Source of the DNA: Opitutaceae bacterium
Lineage (GTDB): Bacteria > Verrucomicrobiota > Verrucomicrobiia > Opitutales > Opitutaceae
Length of the DNA: 6,742 bases
Reading direction: 5' to 3'
NCBI GenBank assembly: GCA_020847775.1
Contig: JADLBI010000266.1
Span: forward strand, 1 to 6,742
Each line of letters begins with the position of its first letter. The first letter of the stretch is position 1. This document shows positions 1-5,930 of the stretch, one piece after another. The notes below the pieces were generated by a model. That model was given only the letters and a program-made list of their open reading frames with translations, did not search any database and had not been told where the DNA came from. A program made the position numbers and the translations under genes.

Positions 1-11
1 ACCCAAAACGA

Positions 12-166
12 AGTGTCACGTAATACGTGACACTTTCGGCAATGATTATGCCTATGCCCCAGGGGAGGACTTGGGCCAGTGTCACGTAATACGTGACACT
101 TTCGGCAATGATTATGTCAATGCCCCAGGCGAGGACTTGGGCCAGTGTCACGTAATACGTGACACT
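12..166. repeat. Tandem array of three 23-nt palindromes, 66-bp period
   Basis: Three identical copies of a 23-nt dyad lie at 12-34, 78-100 and 144-166. Each has perfect 11-base arms (AGTGTCACGTA and its reverse complement) around one central base. The start-to-start spacing is exactly 66 bp. The two 43-nt spacers (35-77 and 101-143) differ at only three positions (51/117, 53/119, 64/130), so the whole 66-bp unit was duplicated. Each spacer holds a weaker stem, CCCAGG pairing with CTTGGG (58-63 with 70-75, 124-129 with 136-141, one G-T wobble), and one of the three spacer differences falls in its loop. Similarity ends just outside the outer palindromes (TTCG after the third copy is still shared). 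The array begins 79 nt past the stop codon of the last operon gene. It could be a REP-type element, a multi-site operator or a structured 3' region. No T-run follows the first hairpins on the minus strand, so a classical terminator is not evident. Confidence 0.93.
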
Positions 167-205
167 TTCGACCGGAGGCTGGCCGAGGGTGATGAGGTCG
201 GGAGG

Positions 206-235
206 GGCGATGGGTTGAGAGGCGATGGGCTGAGG
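206..235. repeat. Two-copy 15-bp tandem repeat
   Basis: GGCGATGGGTTGAGA (206-220) is followed directly by GGCGATGGGCTGAGG (221-235), with two mismatches. The repeat sits 10 bases beyond the stop codon of the GT-C gene, between that gene and the palindrome array. It looks like a small slippage duplication; no function is evident. Confidence 0.75.
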
Positions 236-244
236 AGCGCGGGG

Positions 245-2281
245 TCAGTGCAGCTCGACCGCGCGCCAGTAGGCCCAATCGCTGGTGGGATCATCAGCGG
301 GGCCATTGCCGAGGCGGAGATGCAGGCGGCCACGATGAGCGGGGAGGGCGAGGGAGACAGTCTGCGGGCCGCGATCCGCGGTTTGATACACTGGGTCGAG
401 GGCGCGAAAATAGAGCCGTTGAAGGGCGCCGTTCGCGGTCTCGACCAGAATTTCCAAGGTGATGCCGTTGGTCTTGGCGGCGGCGCTTTCGGCATAGGCT
501 CCAGGGTGCAGACCATAGGTGGCGTTAAGCGTGCCCGCATTCCGGGAGGCGGGAAAAATCAATTCGGAGGGGGCGTGGGCGTTGAGCACCGGTCCATCGG
601 GCGTGGGCGCGAGGTTAAAGCCATAACGACCGCGCAAGGCAGTCGGGGTTGGTGAAAACAAATCGAGCGGCAGGCCGCTCATCGCTTCGTCTTTCAAGCC
701 ATCCGCCCAATCCGCGCTGGCTGCTTGTCGCAATACCGTGACGTCGCGCGGTGGGTGGGGCCCGAGGTCGGTTTCTGTGGACAAATACAAGTCGTCATCG
801 GCGGACTGCGCGGCGGGGGCGGGATCAAGGCCGAATTGCCGCGCGCGGCCGGGGCCGAAGCCGCGTTCCGCCCGGAGTCGCGGGCCATGCACGATGAGAG
901 CGGAAATGGCGTGGGGCGGCAGACGGGCGAGCACTTGGTCGAGCACGGCGGTGTCGTTTTCACGTTCGCCGGGCACCATCACGGCGCGGCGTTGCATGTA
1001 ATAGGGCAGCATGGGATTCCAGTCGGCGCCGTAGATGAGCACCACGCCGTCGGGCGGCGTATGATCGCGCACCAACGCAGCCAGCCCGGGAGGCGCAGGG
1101 GCGGGATGGCGATGGTGCGAATAATAGCCGCGATAATAGGCGTGAAGTTGGAAGCCGAGCAGGAGCGTGAGCGCGAGCCAGTTGGTGCCGCGCGGCAGGC
1201 GCGGGTCGTCCCAGCTGGCGGCGATCATTAGTCCCGCGGAACCCACGAGCAGGAGGCAGTTGGCGGTATAGTAATAATCGTGCAGGTGGTAGAGATTGGC
1301 GAAGACGAGGGGGCCGGAGATGAAACCCGCGCAGGCCGCGACTGCCGTGAGGCGCGCACGGAGCGGCGCGAAGGTCGCGCTCAGCAGGGCGACAGCCAGA
1401 GCTCCAGCGGAGAGGTTGTGGTCGTTGACGGTTTCTTGCAGGTGTAGCCAGAACGACCAGTCCCACCGCAGCGACCAAGTGCCGAAATTCCACGTGTGCA
1501 GTTCGCGCGACGTGAGAAATCCGGTGAACGGATTGGAGTCTTTCACGTGGTCCCCGAATCGCACCCACCACCAGGCAACCATCAGACCGACGACGGCAGG
1601 AAGCGCCGCGGCGGGCAGTAATCGAAGCCGCTGGTGTGGCGCCGTCGCGCGCCATGCGGCCAAGACCAAAACCGCGGCAGGCAGGGCGAACACGATCCAG
1701 GTGGTGATTTTTGTCAGGGCGGTGAAGACCGCGGCCAAGGTGGTGGCGATAATCCAAAATGCGTTTGGGCTATCCAGCGAACGCCGCAGCAGCGCCAGAA
1801 ACCAGACGCCGCCGCAAACGGCGGTGGTTTCGATCATAAACGCGCGGCCGTAGAACAAATACACCGGCGCGGTAAGCACGGCCAGATGCACGATTAGCCG
1901 GCGCGAATGCGCAAGCCGGGTGACGGCCAGCAAGTCGTGCAGCGCCGGCAGGCTAAAAATGAGCATGGCGATGCTGAGCAGCCGTCCACTTTGTTCCAAC
2001 GGCATCCCGGTGAACTGGTGCCACCCGGCGACCAACATCTGATAGGATGGAAACTCCATCGGGATGGACCAGGGCGGGCCGAAGAGTGGTGTCGGGTAGG
2101 CGAGAGACCAACCGTCATGGGCCAGCCAATACGCGGTCAAGGCGGTCTGGAGCTGTCGGAATTCGTAACGATCGAGAATCGAGGCGCGCCACGAGAGCGT
2201 GAGCAGAAACACCGCCAAGGCGGCCACAGCGAAAAACAGCAGCCACAAAGCGCGGTCGGGGCGGTGGCCGGTTTGCTTCAT
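245..2281 (-). CDS. Multi-pass GT-C (GT39/ArnT-like) glycosyltransferase with C-terminal beta-rich domain
   Basis: The 678-residue protein is probably a polyprenyl-phosphate-sugar-dependent transferase acting at the periplasmic face of the inner membrane. Hydrophobic segments begin near residues 12-30 and recur to about 380 (for example 102-120, 130-145, 173-190, 194-210, 222-240, 290-305, 312-330, 340-355, 367-380). The first external loop has YEFRQLQTA (39-47), whose acidic residue (E40) fits the usual GT-C catalytic Asp/Glu position. SIPMEFPSYQ (72-81), YGRAFMIET (144-152) and HDYYYT (334-339) also fit such enzymes. A soluble part follows (about 395-540), then a beta-rich stretch (about 545-678) ending in DWAYW, suggestive of a carbohydrate-binding-like sandwich. 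I chose the ATG at 2281, one base after the upstream stop; an in-frame TTG at 2329 would overlap the epimerase gene and has no clear ribosome site. Donor and acceptor are unknown. Confidence 0.9.
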   Translation of the reverse strand: MKQTGHRPDRALWLLFFAVAALAVFLLTLSWRASILDRYEFRQLQTALTAYWLAHDGWSLAYPTPLFGPPWSIPMEFPSYQMLVAGWHQFTGMPLEQSGRLLSIAMLIFSLPALHDLLAVTRLAHSRRLIVHLAVLTAPVYLFYGRAFMIETTAVCGGVWFLALLRRSLDSPNAFWIIATTLAAVFTALTKITTWIVFALPAAVLVLAAWRATAPHQRLRLLPAAALPAVVGLMVAWWWVRFGDHVKDSNPFTGFLTSRELHTWNFGTWSLRWDWSFWLHLQETVNDHNLSAGALAVALLSATFAPLRARLTAVAACAGFISGPLVFANLYHLHDYYYTANCLLLVGSAGLMIAASWDDPRLPRGTNWLALTLLLGFQLHAYYRGYYSHHRHPAPAPPGLAALVRDHTPPDGVVLIYGADWNPMLPYYMQRRAVMVPGERENDTAVLDQVLARLPPHAISALIVHGPRLRAERGFGPGRARQFGLDPAPAAQSADDDLYLSTETDLGPHPPRDVTVLRQAASADWADGLKDEAMSGLPLDLFSPTPTALRGRYGFNLAPTPDGPVLNAHAPSELIFPASRNAGTLNATYGLHPGAYAESAAAKTNGITLEILVETANGALQRLYFRALDPVYQTADRGPQTVSLALPAHRGRLHLRLGNGPADDPTSDWAYWRAVELH

Positions 2282-2282
2282 T

Positions 2283-3191
2283 TCAGTGTTCGATGGCACC
2301 CGCGACGGAACGGCGAATGCCTTCTTCAAGCGAAACTTGGGGCCGCCAAGCGATCACGCGGCATAGCTTCGCGGGGTCCAGACAGCTGTCGGTGACATCC
2401 CACGATGGAGCCGGGGCGTGTTCGAGCACCACGTGACGCCCCGTGTGCCGCTCAACCAGCTGAATCACCTCCCGGATGGAGTGCGACTCCCCGGCACAAA
2501 GATTGAAAGAGCCGATGGGGCGCTGGGTGATGACGAGGTCGAGCGCGGCGAGAAAATCGGTGTGATAGAGAAAATCCTTGCGCGCGTGTCCGTCGCCCCA
2601 GAGTCGCAGTGTTTTGCCTTCGGCCGCCGCGCTGATGGCATGCGGGATGACGCCTTGGGCCCGGGCGAATGGCACCGGGTAGCCATATGGGTTGGAAATG
2701 CGCAGAATCGTGCACGCCAGACCGTGTTGGACGATCGCGGCGTTGATGCGCGCCTCGGCGGCCAGCTTGGCGCGACCGTAATTTCCGATGGGGTGGCAGG
2801 GATCATCCTCGCGGTTGGGGCGGCCGGGGGCGTTGCCGTAAATGGTGCCGCCGGAGGAAAAGAAAACCAGGTGTGGGCGTCGCGCGGATGGCAGTCGGGT
2901 GAGGCTTTGCAGCAGCGAATCGAGCAGCGGCAGGTCAACCTCGGCTTCGCGGCCAGGATGCTGCTCGGAAGTGGCGGGCAGCGTGCTCCAAGCCAGATGC
3001 AACAACGTGTCTCGACACGTCCAGTCCGTTTCTTGGCAAAGCCGCGCCAAATCGCCGAACCCGTCACCTTGAGTGCGGGAGTAGAGCTCAACGTGGTGGC
3101 GTGGTGCCCGAAAATAATCGGCAATGAGCGCGGCCAAGCGGCCGCGGCCACCGGTCAGGCGGAGTCGGGCGGGGCGCGGCGATGAGGTCAT
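2283..3191 (-). CDS. NAD-dependent sugar epimerase/dehydratase (extended SDR, GalE-like)
   Basis: This cytoplasmic protein of 302 residues, a normal length for the family, should act on a nucleotide-bound sugar. The N-terminal Rossmann motif is TGGRGRLA (13-20), a variant of TGGxGxxG. LLHLAWST (63-70) matches the family's conserved 'vvHLAa' strand. FFSSGGTIYG (110-119) carries the catalytic Ser region, and Y138/K142 in NYGRAK form YxxxK. RISNPYG (164-170), RKDFLYHTDF (204-213) and SFNLCAGES (228-236) are the later landmarks of GalE/WcaG-type epimerases. The exact substrate cannot be read from the sequence; a 4-epimerase, a dehydratase or a reductase of a 4-keto sugar are all possible. The frame stays open further upstream, but that part lies inside the preceding glycosyltransferase gene. 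The ATG at 3191 begins 4 nt after that gene's stop and places the Rossmann motif correctly. No strong Shine-Dalgarno is visible, consistent with translational coupling. Confidence 0.93.
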   Translation of the reverse strand: MTSSPRPARLRLTGGRGRLAALIADYFRAPRHHVELYSRTQGDGFGDLARLCQETDWTCRDTLLHLAWSTLPATSEQHPGREAEVDLPLLDSLLQSLTRLPSARRPHLVFFSSGGTIYGNAPGRPNREDDPCHPIGNYGRAKLAAEARINAAIVQHGLACTILRISNPYGYPVPFARAQGVIPHAISAAAEGKTLRLWGDGHARKDFLYHTDFLAALDLVITQRPIGSFNLCAGESHSIREVIQLVERHTGRHVVLEHAPAPSWDVTDSCLDPAKLCRVIAWRPQVSLEEGIRRSVAGAIEH

Positions 3192-3195
3192 GGAT

Positions 3196-5079
3196 TCAGC
3201 GTGCGACAAGACCGGCATAGAACAAGGCCAGTTTCTCGGCCGCGCCTCGCCAGCTGAAATTTTCACGGGCAAAGGCAATGGCACCCGCGCCCAGCCGGGC
3301 GGCGAGTGCTGGATCGGCGCGTAGCGTGGCGACGGCGTGGGCGATGCCGGTGGCGTCGGCGCGATCGAGCACAAAGGCATCCACACCATGGCGCAGTTGC
3401 GCGCCGAGATTGGTGCGCGGCAGGATCACGGGACGTCCGATGGAAAAGAATTCGGGCAGTTTCGAAGGGAAGCGGTAGTGGTTGAACGCGTCGTCCACGC
3501 CGGGCTGCACGAAAATATCAGCGAGCGCCATGAGATCGGGCAGGCGGTGATGGCCGCTGATCAAGCCGAGCTCGATGACATGCGGGGCGCAGGCGGCCGC
3601 GTCGGCGCCGAGAAAATCGACCGAATCCAGGCCGGTGCGCAGCAAGGTCGTGATCTGCCCCGCGCGATTGAGCTGGAACACGGCGAGATAGAGTTCGCGC
3701 ATCTCGGCGGCGTTGGCGGCGTGGACGTTGCCGTGGTAAAAGAGCACGGTTTCATCCGGGCGACGTTTCCAGATGCCTAGAAAATCGGCCGGAGCGCGGC
3801 GCGGGTGGAAAAAACGCTCGTCCGCGGCGGGCCAGAGCACGATCCGGCGTAATGTGGGCGGGACGAAATCGGCGAGTGATTCCGTGATTAACGTGACGGC
3901 ATCGGCGGAAGCAAGGAAGGCGGGACCGCGGTGCGGGTGCGTGAGGTGGGGCGGGATGAGCCGATCGAGTTCCGCGTCGGGCATCGCTTGGAGCGAAGCG
4001 GCATCACGGCCGAGCTCGGCGGCGGCGACGGTCTGCTCGTTGTCCTCGAGATGCACGATGAGTTTGGCGTGATGGCGGCTCCGCAAGGATTCGGCGAGCC
4101 GCCGCACCTGCTCGCGCGTGGTCCAAGCGTGAATCAGGTCGGGGCCGCGGCCGTCGGGAAATATCACGCCGTGGCTCGCGCGGGCATGCAGCACCGGTTC
4201 AAACCGGGGCGCGCGCAGGTGCTGAAATGTCTCGAGGTCGTGGGTGACCGCGACGACGCAGCCGTGCCCGGCGAGGGAGAGTTCGTTGGCCAGCGCGGTC
4301 ACATGCAGCGCGCTGTTGGCGGCGAAGCTGCCGTGCAGAATGAAGCAGACATTCAGCGGACGGTCGGTGGAGGGAGGCGGGGGTATGGTCGGTATAGTTT
4401 GCCGAGGCAAGGCAAGGCATTCGGCGGCGAAGTTGAAGTCGGGGCCGTGGTTTTCGTCGGTGCCTATCTCTACTTGCAGGCCCGTGCGTAGAATTGCGCG
4501 CGAGCCATCAACGAGCTTGGCGACAAGGCGGATCGCGCCCCGGCCCGCGCTTAAGATAAAACGCGTTTTGAATGCGATGGCGGGCTGGGCGGCGGCGCAT
4601 TTCTCGGCGGCGTCAAGGCGCGTGACACCGAGCTCGCAGGGGATGGATTGGTGGCCGTAGTGTAGTGCGAGCGACTCGATTTGGCTACGGTCGGTCTGAA
4701 TCCAGCCATGCAGGTGGGTGCGCTGGGTGATGGTTTTGTCTGGTGGGTGTGATTCAATCTGGCCAACGAGCCCAGCCGCGGTGGCCCGAAGAGAATACTG
4801 GCGAAATGTCAGCCAGGCGCCATCCGCCGAGCGCGCTTGGAATTCCGCCCAATGCACGCCGGCAGGAAGTTGTCCGCGCAAAGCGAAGGCGCGGGCGCCA
4901 GGGGGCAGATCGGGGCGGGGTGCACCGAGGGTGGCCGCGATGATGTGGCTGCCGTTGTGCAGTCGGATTTCCGCCGGTGCTTTGTCCTCGCCGGCGCACC
5001 ACCCGCGAAGATCGACCTTGCCGCGCGGGGCGCGCAGGGGTTTCTCGGATTCCAATTCGCCCGAAAATGCGGGGGTCAT
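3196..5079 (-). CDS. GT-B (GT4-like) glycosyltransferase with two N-terminal repeat modules
   Basis: The 627-residue protein has three parts. Residues about 15-105 and 115-206 look like two copies of one beta-rich module: DLRGWCAGEDKAPAEIRL (23-40) aligns with HLHGWIQTDRSQIESLAL (122-139), and both continue with a short 'G...I......G..R.D' pattern. A proline-rich linker (about 224-240) leads into a GT-B fold starting at LNVCFILHGS (242-251). The donor-binding half contains LFYHGNVH (446-453), LADIFVQPGVDD (519-530) and FPSKLPEFFSIGRPVILP (537-554), the usual GT4 'K..E....G.PVi' region; the upstream Glu of the strict EX7E motif is not obvious. The C-terminus ends in ENFSWRGAAEKLALFY, also typical of GT4. 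The start at 5079 overlaps the upstream stop as ATGA; an earlier in-frame start at 5133 would lie inside the coiled-coil gene. It probably adds a sugar to a lipid- or polymer-linked glycan in the cytoplasm. The specific sugar is unknown. Confidence 0.93.
   Translation of the reverse strand: MTPAFSGELESEKPLRAPRGKVDLRGWCAGEDKAPAEIRLHNGSHIIAATLGAPRPDLPPGARAFALRGQLPAGVHWAEFQARSADGAWLTFRQYSLRATAAGLVGQIESHPPDKTITQRTHLHGWIQTDRSQIESLALHYGHQSIPCELGVTRLDAAEKCAAAQPAIAFKTRFILSAGRGAIRLVAKLVDGSRAILRTGLQVEIGTDENHGPDFNFAAECLALPRQTIPTIPPPPSTDRPLNVCFILHGSFAANSALHVTALANELSLAGHGCVVAVTHDLETFQHLRAPRFEPVLHARASHGVIFPDGRGPDLIHAWTTREQVRRLAESLRSRHHAKLIVHLEDNEQTVAAAELGRDAASLQAMPDAELDRLIPPHLTHPHRGPAFLASADAVTLITESLADFVPPTLRRIVLWPAADERFFHPRRAPADFLGIWKRRPDETVLFYHGNVHAANAAEMRELYLAVFQLNRAGQITTLLRTGLDSVDFLGADAAACAPHVIELGLISGHHRLPDLMALADIFVQPGVDDAFNHYRFPSKLPEFFSIGRPVILPRTNLGAQLRHGVDAFVLDRADATGIAHAVATLRADPALAARLGAGAIAFARENFSWRGAAEKLALFYAGLVAR
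5076..5079 (-). promoter_or_regulatory. ATGA stop/start overlap (translational coupling)
   Basis: The ATG of the GT-B gene (5079-5077) shares bases with the TGA of the coiled-coil gene (5078-5076). No purine-rich ribosome site precedes it: the upstream bases read CCTAGCCCGCCGACC. Re-initiation by the same ribosome is therefore the likely way the downstream gene is translated, which would tie the two proteins' amounts together. Confidence 0.85.
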
Positions 5080-5609
5080 GGTCGGCGGGCTAGGGCGCGT
5101 TCGAGGCCGCGGAGCCACGCGGTCCAGCGCCAACTGCGGGAGTTTTGCATGGCGCGGCGTTCCGCATCGAGTTTGGAGACGCGCGCGGTAAGCGCAGCGG
5201 CGTCAGCGCGCAAACCACGGATGTGTTCATGGGCGTGGCCCAGCTCGTCATGGGTGTGGCCAAGCTGGAGCAACAGGCCGGATTGCGCTTGCTCGAGCCG
5301 GGCGATGGATTCGCTCGCCGCGGCCAGTTGCGCGCGGGTTCCCTCCAAGGCGGTGTTAGTGACATGCTGCATATGGCGCATGTGTTCGTATTGCGCCTGC
5401 AGGTCGGCGCGGGCGCGCTCGAGGTGATCCGCTTGTTCCGCCTTGGTGTCGGCGAGCTGTTGCGCCTCGCGCAGCAACGATTCCAGCGTGGCGATGCGCG
5501 GCTGCAACTCATCGCGCAAATCCTCCAAATCCAAGATGCGGGCCTGGGCCAGAATGAGCTGCTGGCGGAGGAGCTGTTGGTGGTCAACCGGCTGGGTGGG
5601 AGCGGACAT
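5076..5609 (-). CDS. Coiled-coil protein with C-terminal SWR motif, glycosyltransferase-associated
   Basis: The 177-residue protein has no signal peptide or membrane segment. From about residue 10 to 155 it is rich in Leu, Ala, Gln, Glu and Arg with heptad-like spacing (LILAQARILDLEDLRDEL, 18-35; LESLLREAQQLADTKAEQAD, 42-61), so it should form a long coiled coil. The tail NSRSWRWTAWLRGLERAL (156-173) resembles the 'SWRlTaPLR' motif that, from memory, often follows coiled coils in bacterial polysaccharide glycosyltransferases and methyltransferases. Here the coil and motif stand alone as a separate gene, overlapping the next glycosyltransferase gene by 4 nt, so a role as partner or scaffold is plausible but unproven. 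I chose the ATG at 5609; a TTG at 5627 is in frame six codons earlier, and neither has a strong ribosome site (GAGTGGG lies 12-18 nt before the ATG). It is the first gene of the four-gene operon. Confidence 0.86.
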   Translation of the reverse strand: MSAPTQPVDHQQLLRQQLILAQARILDLEDLRDELQPRIATLESLLREAQQLADTKAEQADHLERARADLQAQYEHMRHMQHVTNTALEGTRAQLAAASESIARLEQAQSGLLLQLGHTHDELGHAHEHIRGLRADAAALTARVSKLDAERRAMQNSRSWRWTAWLRGLERALARRP

Positions 5610-5687
5610 CGGCGTGCACCCACTCAACCATCGGGGAGCATGGCTTGTGAAGCCTATTGTCGGTTGGCCGCGGGTTCAGCATTGACT

Positions 5688-5752
5688 GGTGGACGGGCAC
5701 GTCCCTGTGCCCGTCAGGCGCGCCTCCCGCGTCCGCGGGATGCGCGCCCACC
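5688..5752. repeat. Compact double-hairpin element with outer closing stem
   Basis: Two strong inverted repeats lie side by side. The first is GACGGGCAC (5692-5700), a 6-base loop, then GTGCCCGTC (5707-5715). The second is GGCGCGC (5717-5723), one mismatch, TCCCGCG (5725-5731), a 2-base centre, CGCGGGA (5734-5740), one mismatch, GCGCGCC (5742-5748). GGTGG (5688-5692) and CCACC (5748-5752) can pair around both, overlapping the hairpin ends by one base each, which gives a possible three-way junction. Such compact intergenic structures are typical of dispersed REP-like or MITE-like repeats, although only one copy is in the window. It lies in the likely 5' untranslated region of the operon and could affect its expression. 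Confidence 0.85.
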
Positions 5753-5789
5753 TCTAAAGCAGCTCAAAGAAATCTGCGCCCACACTTTT

Positions 5790-5875
5790 TGTCATTCTGA
5801 GCGTCAGCGAAGAATCCAGTGCATCCATCGCAGCGGGACACCGGTTGGATTCTTCGGCTTCGCGTCAGAATGACA
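5790..5875. repeat. Imperfect long inverted repeat (TGTCATTCTGA / GAAGAATCCA type)
   Basis: The left arm (5790-5818) starts TGTCATTCTGA and ends GAAGAATCCA. The right arm (5846-5875) is its reverse complement in the outer 11 bases and inner 10 bases, with a short mismatched stretch in between. A 27-base loop joins the arms. From memory, very similar TGTCATTCTGAGCG...GAAGAATCC palindromes recur in intergenic regions of many environmental bacteria, so this is probably one copy of a dispersed family. On the minus strand no T-run follows the hairpin, so it is not a standard terminator for the GT2 gene. Confidence 0.85.
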
Positions 5876-5930
5876 GGGAAGGAAAACGAGCATGACTATA
5901 GTTGAAACGCTCTACGACATTGTTCCGGGC

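Larger units (their letters stand above)
5610..5930. other. Intergenic region with two palindromic elements
   Basis: These 321 bases separate the GT2 gene from the start of the four-gene operon. I see no convincing gene here on either strand. The region holds a double-hairpin element (5688-5752) and a long imperfect inverted repeat (5790-5875); GCGCCCAC occurs both at the edge of the first element (5744-5751) and again at 5776-5783. The operon promoter should lie here unless transcription runs through from the GT2 gene. The best minus-strand -10-like hexamer is TATAGT (5900-5895), but it lacks a good -35, so I do not call a promoter. No hairpin followed by a T-run on the minus strand was seen after the GT2 stop. 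Confidence 0.7.

Noticed and set aside
12..166. CRISPR array
   Set aside because: The spacers are nearly identical to each other, the repeat is a full palindrome, only three copies exist and no cas gene is present. This is a tandem repeat.
71..655. Plus-strand open frame containing a repeated CHVIRDTF peptide
   Set aside because: It runs antisense to the GT-C gene, starts with TTG inside the repeat array, and its peptide repeat simply reflects the 66-bp DNA period. No recognisable protein features.
2282..2329. Longer start (TTG at 2329) for the GT-C gene
   Set aside because: It would overlap the epimerase gene by 47 bases with no better ribosome site, and the added residues are not needed for the first membrane segment.
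3192..3389. 66-residue N-terminal extension of the epimerase
   Set aside because: It lies entirely inside the 3' end of the conserved GT-B gene, is proline-rich without features, and would place the Rossmann motif unusually far from the N-terminus.
5145..5873. 242-residue plus-strand open frame across the coiled-coil gene and the intergenic repeats
   Set aside because: It is antisense to the coiled-coil gene, runs through both palindromic elements and shows no domain; the minus-strand heptad pattern and SWR motif support the other strand.
5790..5875. Rho-independent terminator for the GT2 gene
   Set aside because: The stem is long and mismatched, and on the minus strand it is followed by an A-run rather than a T-run.
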